Origin: an uncultured Clostridia bacterium
Lineage (GTDB): Bacteria > Bacillota > Clostridia > Christensenellales > Borkfalkiaceae
Reading direction: 5' to 3'
DNA length: 64,000 bases
NCBI GenBank assembly: GCA_947090365.1
Contig: CAMUNT010000002.1
Span: 11,763 to 75,762 of the forward strand
Positions 43,537-50,726 of the stretch are shown in pieces; within the stretch, counting starts at the first letter, position 1; every line of letters begins with the position of its first letter. The notes beneath the pieces are model-generated. The model had not been told where the DNA came from, searched no databases, and was given only the letters and a program-made list of their open reading frames with translations. The position numbers and the translations under genes were made by a program.

Positions 43537-45312
43537 TTAAATACCCATTAAACGTTCGAATTCTTTGAGTGTGTCTTCAAATTCTTTCATTGCGAAATTG
43601 AAAGGTTTATCAGTCGAAAGGTCGACACCGGCAAGCTTTAAAAGAGATACGGGGTCGGTCGAGCTTCCGCCTGAAAGGAACTTAAAGTAATCCTTTACCG
43701 CCTTGTCGCCTTCGGTTAAAATACGGTTTGCGATATTCATTGCCGAGATAATACCCGTTGCGTACTTGTAGACATAGAACGCGGTGTAGAAATGAGGTAT
43801 CCTCGCCCATTCGCAGGAAATATTGTAATCGTGTTCGATTTCGCTTCCGTAGTATTTTTTGCCTATTTCCGCGTAAATATCGCACAGCCCTTCTTTTGTT
43901 AAAGGCTCGCCCTTTTCCGCCGTATCGTGTGCCGAATATTCGAACTCCGCAAACATCGTCTGACGGAAAAGCGTTGCGCGGATCATATCGAGATAATAAT
44001 TAAGAATATATTTCTTGAAATTTGCGTCCGGATTATTCTTTAACATATATTTAAGCAAAAGAACTTCGTTTACCGTACTTGCAACTTCCGCAACGAAAAT
44101 TTTATAATTCGATTTAGCATAAGGCTGGTTAAGGCTTGAAAAATGGGTATGAATCGAATGCCCCATTTCGTGCGCGACGGTGAATACGTTATCCAAATCG
44201 GGCTGATAGTTCAAAAGCACGTAAGGATGAACGCCGTACGCGCCCGTACTGTACGCACCGCTTCGCTTACCGTCCGTTTCCTCGACGTCAATCCACCTTT
44301 CGTCGTATCCCTTTTTCAAAAGCGCCTGATAGTCCTTACCGAGCGGTGCAAGCCCCTCAATAACGTACTTGTACGCTTCGTCGTAATTAAGTTTTAATTC
44401 CGCACCCTCGACTAACGGCGTGTACATATCGTAGAAATACAGCTTATCGTATCCTAAAATCTTCTTTCTGTCGGCTACGTAACGGTGCAGAACCGCAAGG
44501 TTTTTATCAACCGTTTTAAGCAGGTTATCGTATACCGACCTGTCGACATCCTCAGAAAAAAGGGCCCTTTCAAGACAGGAATTATATTTATAAACCTTGC
44601 TGTAAAAAATGTCCGATTTTACGTTTCCGACGTATGCCGAAGTTATCGTATTGATAAGCGAATTGTAAGCACCGTAATATTTATCGTACGCCTCTTTCCG
44701 CTTTTCTCTGTCGTCAGAGCGCAAAATTATACCGTATAACCCGTGGGAAAGTCTGGTTTTCGCACCCTCGAACTCGATTTCGGGCAAAGGGACTTCGAGA
44801 TTGTCTATCATAGAAAAAGTTTCGCGGAAGTTATAGAAAACTTCGCCCGCCAAACTTACAAGCTTCTCTTCCTGTTCCGATACGGTATGAGGCTTGCTTT
44901 TTATTATCTTTTTCAATACGTAATCATAGTCGGCAAAGCGTTTGTCGTTTATAAGCGAGGTTAAATATTCGTCCGACTGTTTAGCCATTTCGGGCGAGAA
45001 AAATGCCTGCCCGGTTGCATATTTTGTATATAACGAATATATTTTCGCATCGTACGCCGAATATTTTGAAACCGCCGAATCCTCGTCGTGACGCATTGAC
45101 GCGTAGACTGCAAGCCTATCAAAGATTTTTGCAAACTCGTCATCGGTCTTGAAGAACTTCAAAAGAGTATCGCTGTCGTTTAATTTTCCGGCAAACTTAG
45201 AAAAATCGATTTCCTTTTCAAGCTTTGCAAACTCTTTTTCCCACTGCTCGTCGGTTGCGAAAAGATCTTCCACCTTCCATTTATATTCCGTCTTAACTTC
45301 GCTTCTTTTCAT
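43537..45312 (-). CDS. pepF: Oligoendopeptidase F
   Basis: An M3-family zinc peptidase of 591 residues that degrades peptides in the cytosol. The zinc motif AHEMGHSIHTHF lies near 378-389 and the third-ligand region AEVASTVNEVLLLKYML near 405-421. The N-terminal helical domain, beginning with YKWKVEDLFATDEQWEKEF, is typical. The ribosome site AGGAG is eight bases upstream of the ATG. Between lepB and dnaB in one operon. Confidence 0.96.
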   Translation of the reverse strand: MKRSEVKTEYKWKVEDLFATDEQWEKEFAKLEKEIDFSKFAGKLNDSDTLLKFFKTDDEFAKIFDRLAVYASMRHDEDSAVSKYSAYDAKIYSLYTKYATGQAFFSPEMAKQSDEYLTSLINDKRFADYDYVLKKIIKSKPHTVSEQEEKLVSLAGEVFYNFRETFSMIDNLEVPLPEIEFEGAKTRLSHGLYGIILRSDDREKRKEAYDKYYGAYNSLINTITSAYVGNVKSDIFYSKVYKYNSCLERALFSEDVDRSVYDNLLKTVDKNLAVLHRYVADRKKILGYDKLYFYDMYTPLVEGAELKLNYDEAYKYVIEGLAPLGKDYQALLKKGYDERWIDVEETDGKRSGAYSTGAYGVHPYVLLNYQPDLDNVFTVAHEMGHSIHTHFSSLNQPYAKSNYKIFVAEVASTVNEVLLLKYMLKNNPDANFKKYILNYYLDMIRATLFRQTMFAEFEYSAHDTAEKGEPLTKEGLCDIYAEIGKKYYGSEIEHDYNISCEWARIPHFYTAFYVYKYATGIISAMNIANRILTEGDKAVKDYFKFLSGGSSTDPVSLLKLAGVDLSTDKPFNFAMKEFEDTLKEFERLMGI

Positions 45313-45330
45313 TTTTTTACTCCTGTTTAT

Positions 45331-46017
45331 TTATTTTATACCGAAATAACTTGGTAATTGAAATCTGAAATAATTGTAAAGTCCCGTACAGAATGATTTG
45401 TGTTCAAGCGACCACACTGTAACTACTCCGTCAACACTGCTTAAAGGAAAGCTTCCGAAATCGGAGGCACGGCTGTCGCGACTGTCATCTCTGTTATCTC
45501 CCAAAACGAACACGCTGTTTTCCGGTACGGTATACCAACCTCCGTCCCTGGGGAAAGTATTTTTGGGATTGTCTGGTGAATTGCGGTCGGGATCAAGGTA
45601 GGGTTCGGGAGTAGGTTCAGTCGGATATTCACTTTCCCCTTTGTACCTGATATACAGCTTACCTTTATCAAGCCTCACGCTGTCACCGCCGAATGCTATT
45701 GCGCGTTTAATGATGTATTCATCTTTACCGTTGCTGTTTTTCCTGCGGTTAATAACCACTATCTTACCGTAATCGGGCTTTGCATGTTTAGCAGCATAAA
45801 CGTAATCACCGCCGAACTCGTTTTCATTATTATCAGGCGCACCCGTCAGCGTGGGAAGCATTGAATCGCCGACGACGTAAACACCCGAATAATTTGACGC
45901 AAAATATATTTCAAACGCCAATACGAATACGACTATCACGATAAGCACGTTAAGTAAAATACTTAATTTCGTATTATTTTTTTTATTATAAAGACTTGCT
46001 CTTACCTGAGTTAACAT
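45331..46017 (-). CDS. lepB: Signal peptidase I
   Basis: Removes signal peptides from Sec-exported proteins. The 228-residue protein has one N-terminal membrane segment (about 18-40), the catalytic Ser in YVVGDSMLPTL (near 49-59) and the catalytic Lys in YIIKRAIAFGGDSV (near 103-116), followed by the FVLGDNRDDSRDSR signature (near 171-184). The S26 dyad Ser/Lys is complete. Four bases after the hydrolase-like gene. Confidence 0.96.
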   Translation of the reverse strand: MLTQVRASLYNKKNNTKLSILLNVLIVIVVFVLAFEIYFASNYSGVYVVGDSMLPTLTGAPDNNENEFGGDYVYAAKHAKPDYGKIVVINRRKNSNGKDEYIIKRAIAFGGDSVRLDKGKLYIRYKGESEYPTEPTPEPYLDPDRNSPDNPKNTFPRDGGWYTVPENSVFVLGDNRDDSRDSRASDFGSFPLSSVDGVVTVWSLEHKSFCTGLYNYFRFQLPSYFGIK

Positions 46018-46021
46018 TCCT

Positions 46022-47698
46022 TTACAGCCACATTACGTTATTTATTGCATATTTTTCTTCGCAGTCTATGCACAGTCTTACGTTGTGCGAATAGTCGGCA
46101 AGCGGTGCACCGTTTACGTTTTTAAAAAGATTGCTTTTCAGTACAAGGCTTTGCCAAACTCCGCCGACAACCGACTGTGAGTACCTGTAAATTTCACCGT
46201 CTGCCGTATCTTCGATCATAAATACGATTTCCGCGGTGTTATCGCAGAACACGTCTACTTTAAGCACCTTATCGCGCGACGGTGAATACCTTGCGCTGTT
46301 CAGACGGTAGGTAGTCAACCCATGCTCGGAATAAATCCCCTCTATACCTTTCGCCTTCATTACTATCTGCGGAAGCGCCACGCCGTCCGTAAAGAAAATT
46401 CCTCCGACGGCAACAGAACGGACGTCGGAAATACAGAAGCCGTCCACTCCGTTTTTGACACTGAACATTACGTTGCACTTATCTCTGGTATTTTTAAACC
46501 TTCCGCTCAGCTTCTTAACGGCCGTTTTAGACCATACGGTAAAACCGTTTGCATACGTCGCGTATGCAAGTGCGAAAAGCGTAGCCGTATCTTTATAAAC
46601 GTCCAGAAAGCTTCTAAATTCGCTGTTTGAAATTTTTTGCGTATTTTCGCAGAGCATCCACTCCCTTACAGAAGAGTCAATAGCGTCCTCTGCCATATAA
46701 ATTCCGCATTCTTTAATGTCTCCCGACGCGTCGAACTTTGCGGTTGCGATAAGATTTTGCTCATTGTCGACTGAAACCGTAATATCTCCGTTCTGCGGTA
46801 AAAATACCTGTCTGCCCTTTAAGTGCTTGCCGAGAAACATAATCATATCCTCGAAGCTCTTACCGTCCACAGATGCGTCGCACTGCACTGAATAAGTTAT
46901 AATACTGTCGTCGGCAAATTCGGGATTTATACGCGAGAAAGTATCGTACGCCCTGTCGTAGTCGAACCTGACGTCGTTTGTCGAGCAAAGCAACAGCATA
47001 GGACAGCGCACGAACGGCGCATAAGCCTGAGAATCGATACCTGCAATAAAACGGTATCTTTCCGTATCCAACTGTTTTTCGTCCGTACGATATTTGCTTA
47101 CGCCGAGATACGCAAGCCAGCCTACGGCGCAGACGGGAATTGCGCAAGCAAACTTAGCCGCAGCGGCAAGCTTCCACGCGATTTCACCGCCGTCCCTTAT
47201 ACCGAGTACTGCAATATTTTCACTTCCGGTCCTCTCGGCAACATATTTTCTTGCATAAATTCCGAGGGTAACCCATTCGTACCAGCTTGTTTTATCGGCT
47301 GATTCGTCAACGTATTCCTTATGCCTTCCGCATTTAACGGTATTCGCATAAGCGATATTCGGCGGATAAACTGTATAATGTTCTTCGTTTTCCCATTCAC
47401 CGCGGTAGTCGACCATAAAAGCGGAATACCCGCGCTCCACGAAAAGACTTATCACTTTTTCGTCAACCGTATCGGAGCTGTCGGGAAAAATGATAACGGT
47501 TTCGTTTGAAGGCGACGTTTCGCTTGAAGCGAAAATTCCGAAGCCCTTAACCCTTCCCTCGCCCGTTTCTCTGCCGAGGAAATTCACTCTTTCAAATTTA
47601 ATTCCTTTTCTGCGTTTTATGCCGATAGTTACGGCAGACACGTCCAGAGTGTCGTCGAAATCATTCCAGATGTTTGACGGCGTCAGTATATTGGGCAA
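46022..47698 (-). CDS. Alpha/beta-hydrolase-fold protein with altered nucleophile elbow
   Basis: A 558-residue protein starting at TTG (47696-47698) with AAGGAG eight bases upstream. Residues 60-290 look like an alpha/beta hydrolase: strand AVLG, the turn GIRDGG at 166-171, and a cap-like stretch. The nucleophile position of G-x-S-x-G is an Arg (R168), so it should not act as a serine hydrolase. The C-terminal half (about 300-558) is beta-rich and may be a jelly-roll or carbohydrate-binding-like module. The gene heads the lepB-pepF-dnaB-tsaC-PTP-rpiB operon; its link to them is unknown. Confidence 0.6.
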   Translation of the reverse strand: MPNILTPSNIWNDFDDTLDVSAVTIGIKRRKGIKFERVNFLGRETGEGRVKGFGIFASSETSPSNETVIIFPDSSDTVDEKVISLFVERGYSAFMVDYRGEWENEEHYTVYPPNIAYANTVKCGRHKEYVDESADKTSWYEWVTLGIYARKYVAERTGSENIAVLGIRDGGEIAWKLAAAAKFACAIPVCAVGWLAYLGVSKYRTDEKQLDTERYRFIAGIDSQAYAPFVRCPMLLLCSTNDVRFDYDRAYDTFSRINPEFADDSIITYSVQCDASVDGKSFEDMIMFLGKHLKGRQVFLPQNGDITVSVDNEQNLIATAKFDASGDIKECGIYMAEDAIDSSVREWMLCENTQKISNSEFRSFLDVYKDTATLFALAYATYANGFTVWSKTAVKKLSGRFKNTRDKCNVMFSVKNGVDGFCISDVRSVAVGGIFFTDGVALPQIVMKAKGIEGIYSEHGLTTYRLNSARYSPSRDKVLKVDVFCDNTAEIVFMIEDTADGEIYRYSQSVVGGVWQSLVLKSNLFKNVNGAPLADYSHNVRLCIDCEEKYAINNVMWL

Positions 47699-47733
47699 TT
47701 TGTTTCTCCTTATGGCTTGCGCCCGAATAAAAA

Positions 47734-47761
47734 TTTACAGTAAATTACAATAAATGTAATT
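47734..47761. promoter_or_regulatory. Inverted repeats upstream of the lepB operon
   Basis: TTTACAGTAAA (47734-47744) and AATTACA...TGTAATT (47743-47761, five-base centre) lie between the divergent genes. Either could be a regulator site. A weak minus-strand promoter (TTACAT, 16-base spacer, TAAATT) overlaps them. Confidence 0.4.
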
Positions 47762-47788
47762 GATTTTTTTCCGTCTTACACTTATAAT
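47760..47788 (+). promoter_or_regulatory. Promoter of the DnaD-repeat gene
   Basis: TTGATT (47760-47765), 17-base spacer, TATAAT (47783-47788). Confidence 0.75.
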
Positions 47789-47855
47789 ATAATTTACTTA
47801 AATATTATAGTCCTTTCAAGCAAATAAATCAAGCAATAAAACGGAGTTAACAAAA

Positions 47856-49559
47856 ATGCCTTTCATTTCGGTTTCGGACGAGATAGCAAACAAATCGTTC
47901 ACCTATATAGAAAACAAGTTTATAAATAAATATCTGCCCGTACTGGACCCCGTCGCGGTAAAGGTTTATCTTTATTCTCTGTATCTTTACCAGAACGGTT
48001 TTTCTTCCGTTTCGCTTGAAGAGCTGGCCGAAAAGCTTAATATGACTGCCGACGAAGCAAAAAGCTGTTTCGAATATCTCGAAGAGTTCGAGCTGGTGTC
48101 TGTAATTTCCGTATCCCCTTTTGAAATAAAAATACTCGATGCAGAAAACGTCAACGGTACGCCGAAAAAATTCAAGCCGGAAAAATATGCGGATTTTACG
48201 AAAGCGGTTCAAAGCATAATCAAGGGCAGAATGATTTCGACGAACGAGTTCAGGGAATATTTTATAATGCTTGAAGAATACGGCTTCGAACAGAACGCGC
48301 TGATTATGATTATCTCCTACTGCGTAAATCTGAAAGGCGACAACATAAGATTACAGTACATAAAAAAGGTTGCTAAAAGCTTTGCCGACGACGGTATTAC
48401 GACCGCGAAAAAAGTTGACGAAAAGCTATCCACCTATACATATTCAACCGTCGCGCTTATCAATATATTCAAGGCGGCCGGAATTTCGAGACAGCCGGAT
48501 ATAGAGGATGATAAGCTTTACAAAAAGTGGACCGATGATCTCGGCTTCGACGACGGTGCTATTATAACGTGTGCCAAGAAGTTTAAAATAAAAACCACCG
48601 ACAAGCTTGACATTATGCTTGAAGAACTGTATAAAAACAAAAAGTTTGACGCAAAAGAGATTGAAGATTACTGCAATAACAGAATTTCCATATTCAACGC
48701 AACGTTGGATATTGCAAAGGCTTTGGGCGTATATATGCAAAATTCGGCGCCGTACGTCGAAAATTACGTAAACGTCTGGTGCGACTGGGGATTTGGTTTT
48801 AAGACGCTGAAATCTGTTGCCGACTACTGCTTCAAAAACGGAAAAAAATCTTTTGAAGATATGCACGAATTCGTGCGAAAGCTGTACGACGGCGGAACGG
48901 TTTCGGACGGAGCCGTTGAAGATTACCTTGATAAACTCAATGCTCAGGACTTGTTTATCAAAAGAATTTTAAGCGAATGCGGACTTACGCGAAAGGTTAT
49001 CGAGTGGGACAGAATAAGCCTTGAAAAATGGAGAAGCTGGAATTTTTCAGACGAAATGATTTTGGAGGGTGCCCGCCTTTCCGCAGGAAAATCAAATCCC
49101 ACCTCCTATTTAAGCAGTGTACTTTCGGCCTGGAAAGCGGAAGGCAAATTCACGCTTGACGCGGTTCAGTCCTACTCCCTTGCTTCCGCACGAATAACCG
49201 CAACGAAAGCCGACGTTGAAAGGCACTACTACAATTTAAGGCATAATGCCGAGGCTAAAGCCGAAAAAGCTCTCAATTCCGCACTCGCCGACGGCGAATA
49301 CGGCAGTATAAGAAAACAGCTTAACGAACTTGCTATTTCGCTTGCTTTTGCCGAAGTAAAATCGCCCGCCGATGCGGAAAGTATTTCATTGAAAATTAAA
49401 AAGCTCGAAGCGGACGGAGATAAAAGACTTAAAGAGCTGTGCATAGATAAAGCAGACTTCACGCCTCAGTACTCGTGTAAAAACTGTAACGATACCGGCT
49501 ACGACAAAAACGGTTCGCCTTGCGTCTGTATGAAAAGATTTATTGCTGATTTAAAATAA
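47856..49559 (+). CDS. Replication-initiation-type protein with four DnaD-like repeats and a C-terminal zinc motif
   Basis: A 567-residue protein. Residues 1-110 form a winged helix (DPVAVKVYLYSLYLYQNGFSSVSLEELAEKLNMTADEAKSCFEYLEEFELV). Four DnaD/DnaB2-type repeats of about 75 residues follow (near 112-190, 195-275, 285-365 and 370-445), each with the pattern helix-W/Y-x-x-x-G-F-helix. The C-terminus ends in CKNCNDTGYDKNGSPCVC, the knuckle typical of DnaI/DnaC helicase loaders. DnaD and DnaI act in loading the replicative helicase. Normal DnaD has one such domain. Ribosome site CGGAG nine bases upstream of the ATG; no dnaI gene follows here. Confidence 0.8.
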   Translation: MPFISVSDEIANKSFTYIENKFINKYLPVLDPVAVKVYLYSLYLYQNGFSSVSLEELAEKLNMTADEAKSCFEYLEEFELVSVISVSPFEIKILDAENVNGTPKKFKPEKYADFTKAVQSIIKGRMISTNEFREYFIMLEEYGFEQNALIMIISYCVNLKGDNIRLQYIKKVAKSFADDGITTAKKVDEKLSTYTYSTVALINIFKAAGISRQPDIEDDKLYKKWTDDLGFDDGAIITCAKKFKIKTTDKLDIMLEELYKNKKFDAKEIEDYCNNRISIFNATLDIAKALGVYMQNSAPYVENYVNVWCDWGFGFKTLKSVADYCFKNGKKSFEDMHEFVRKLYDGGTVSDGAVEDYLDKLNAQDLFIKRILSECGLTRKVIEWDRISLEKWRSWNFSDEMILEGARLSAGKSNPTSYLSSVLSAWKAEGKFTLDAVQSYSLASARITATKADVERHYYNLRHNAEAKAEKALNSALADGEYGSIRKQLNELAISLAFAEVKSPADAESISLKIKKLEADGDKRLKELCIDKADFTPQYSCKNCNDTGYDKNGSPCVCMKRFIADLK

Positions 49560-49563
49560 AATT

Positions 49564-49597
49564 AAACCGCGCCTTACGTTTCAGGCGCGGTTTCTTC
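49564..49597. terminator. Terminator between the DnaD gene and the CDF gene
   Basis: Ten-pair stem AAACCGCGCC (49564-49573) with GGCGCGGTTT (49584-49593), then T-rich. The stop codon of the minus-strand CDF gene (49574-49576) lies in the loop. Confidence 0.88.
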
Positions 49598-50482
49598 ACG
49601 TTCTTCCTCGATGAAAGGATTGACGTGAATCGTAATATGTTTAACAAGCGAAAATTTCACTTCTATTCCGTTATGCACTTCCTCTGCTATTGCGTGTGCA
49701 TCGGTAAGAGGTAAGCTTCCGTCACAAGCAATTTCCGCAATGACGTATATTCTATTTCCGAACATTCTCGTCATTAAATTATCCAGACGCATAACGCCTT
49801 CAAACGAAATAATAAAATCTTTGATTTCCTCTTCAGTTTTTTCGTCACACGCTTCGTCGGTCATTTTTTTTATTGCATCTATAAAAATCTGTATCGACGC
49901 TTTAAAAATGAAAAGACAAATTACGATGCAGGCAATCGAGTCGAGTATCTTTACACCGCACAGTCCGCCGATTACGCCGACAAGACTTCCTATCGAAGAA
50001 AGTGCGTCGGAACGATGATGCCAGGCATCTGCTTTGAGTGCGGAAGAATTTACCTTTTTGGCCGCCGAATAGGTATACCAGAACATCATTTCCTTTACTA
50101 CGATAGACACCGCGGCCGCCACCAGTGCAATTACGCCGGGCATTACAAAATTCTTATATTCTCCGGTGACGATATTGCTTATCCCCGAATAACCCACTCC
50201 CGCGCCTGTTGCGAATAAAACTACAGCAAGCAGTATTGCCGCAACGCATTCGAAGCGTTCGTGCCCGAAAGGGTGATTTTTATCCGCCTTCTTTGACGCA
50301 ATTTTTACGCCGATTAAAACTATTACGGTTGAAAACACGTCGGAAGCCGAGTGAACTGCATCTGAAATCAACGCATAGGAATTGCCGAAAATCCCCGCAA
50401 GCAGTTTAAACGCGACGAGGCCTGCGTTAATTATTAAAGTTACTACCGAAACTTTTACGGCAACTTTCTGTAAATCTTGCAT
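49574..50482 (-). CDS. Cation diffusion facilitator family efflux protein
   Basis: A 302-residue CDF exporter (zinc, iron, manganese or cobalt in the family) with six membrane segments across residues 10-205 and a cytoplasmic C-terminal domain. The metal-site residues are seen as DAVHSASDVFSTV (near 41-53) in segment II and WHHRSDALSSIGSLVG (near 152-167) in segment V; C-terminal FKVSLVKHITIHVNP matches the dimerisation domain. Metal specificity is not predictable. Single gene upstream of tRNA-Thr on the opposite strand. Confidence 0.93.
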   Translation of the reverse strand: MQDLQKVAVKVSVVTLIINAGLVAFKLLAGIFGNSYALISDAVHSASDVFSTVIVLIGVKIASKKADKNHPFGHERFECVAAILLAVVLFATGAGVGYSGISNIVTGEYKNFVMPGVIALVAAAVSIVVKEMMFWYTYSAAKKVNSSALKADAWHHRSDALSSIGSLVGVIGGLCGVKILDSIACIVICLFIFKASIQIFIDAIKKMTDEACDEKTEEEIKDFIISFEGVMRLDNLMTRMFGNRIYVIAEIACDGSLPLTDAHAIAEEVHNGIEVKFSLVKHITIHVNPFIEEEREETAPET

Positions 50483-50509
50483 TTTTGCCCCAAAACAGTT
50501 GAAAATGAA

Positions 50510-50584
50510 TTGACAATAATCTTAGTTTAAAATATAATATTCAAGTAATCAAAATATTGACAAGCCGATTTCAGTGATTATACA
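50510..50584 (+). promoter_or_regulatory. Tandem promoters of tRNA-Thr
   Basis: P1 is a perfect consensus: TTGACA (50510-50515), 17-base spacer, TATAAT (50533-50538). P2: TTGACA (50557-50562), 16-base spacer, TATACA (50579-50584). Confidence 0.7.
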
Positions 50585-50615
50585 GCAAAGAAACGGTAAT
50601 GTCAAGGTAATATTT

Positions 50616-50691
<76 letters not shown>

Positions 50692-50695
50692 AACG

Positions 50696-50723
50696 AAAAA
50701 CCACCGTATTCGGTGGTTTTTTT
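50696..50723 (+). terminator. tRNA-Thr terminator
   Basis: AAAAACCACCG (50696-50706) with CGGTGGTTTTT (50711-50721), loop of four, T run. Confidence 0.93.
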
Positions 50724-50726
50724 GCT

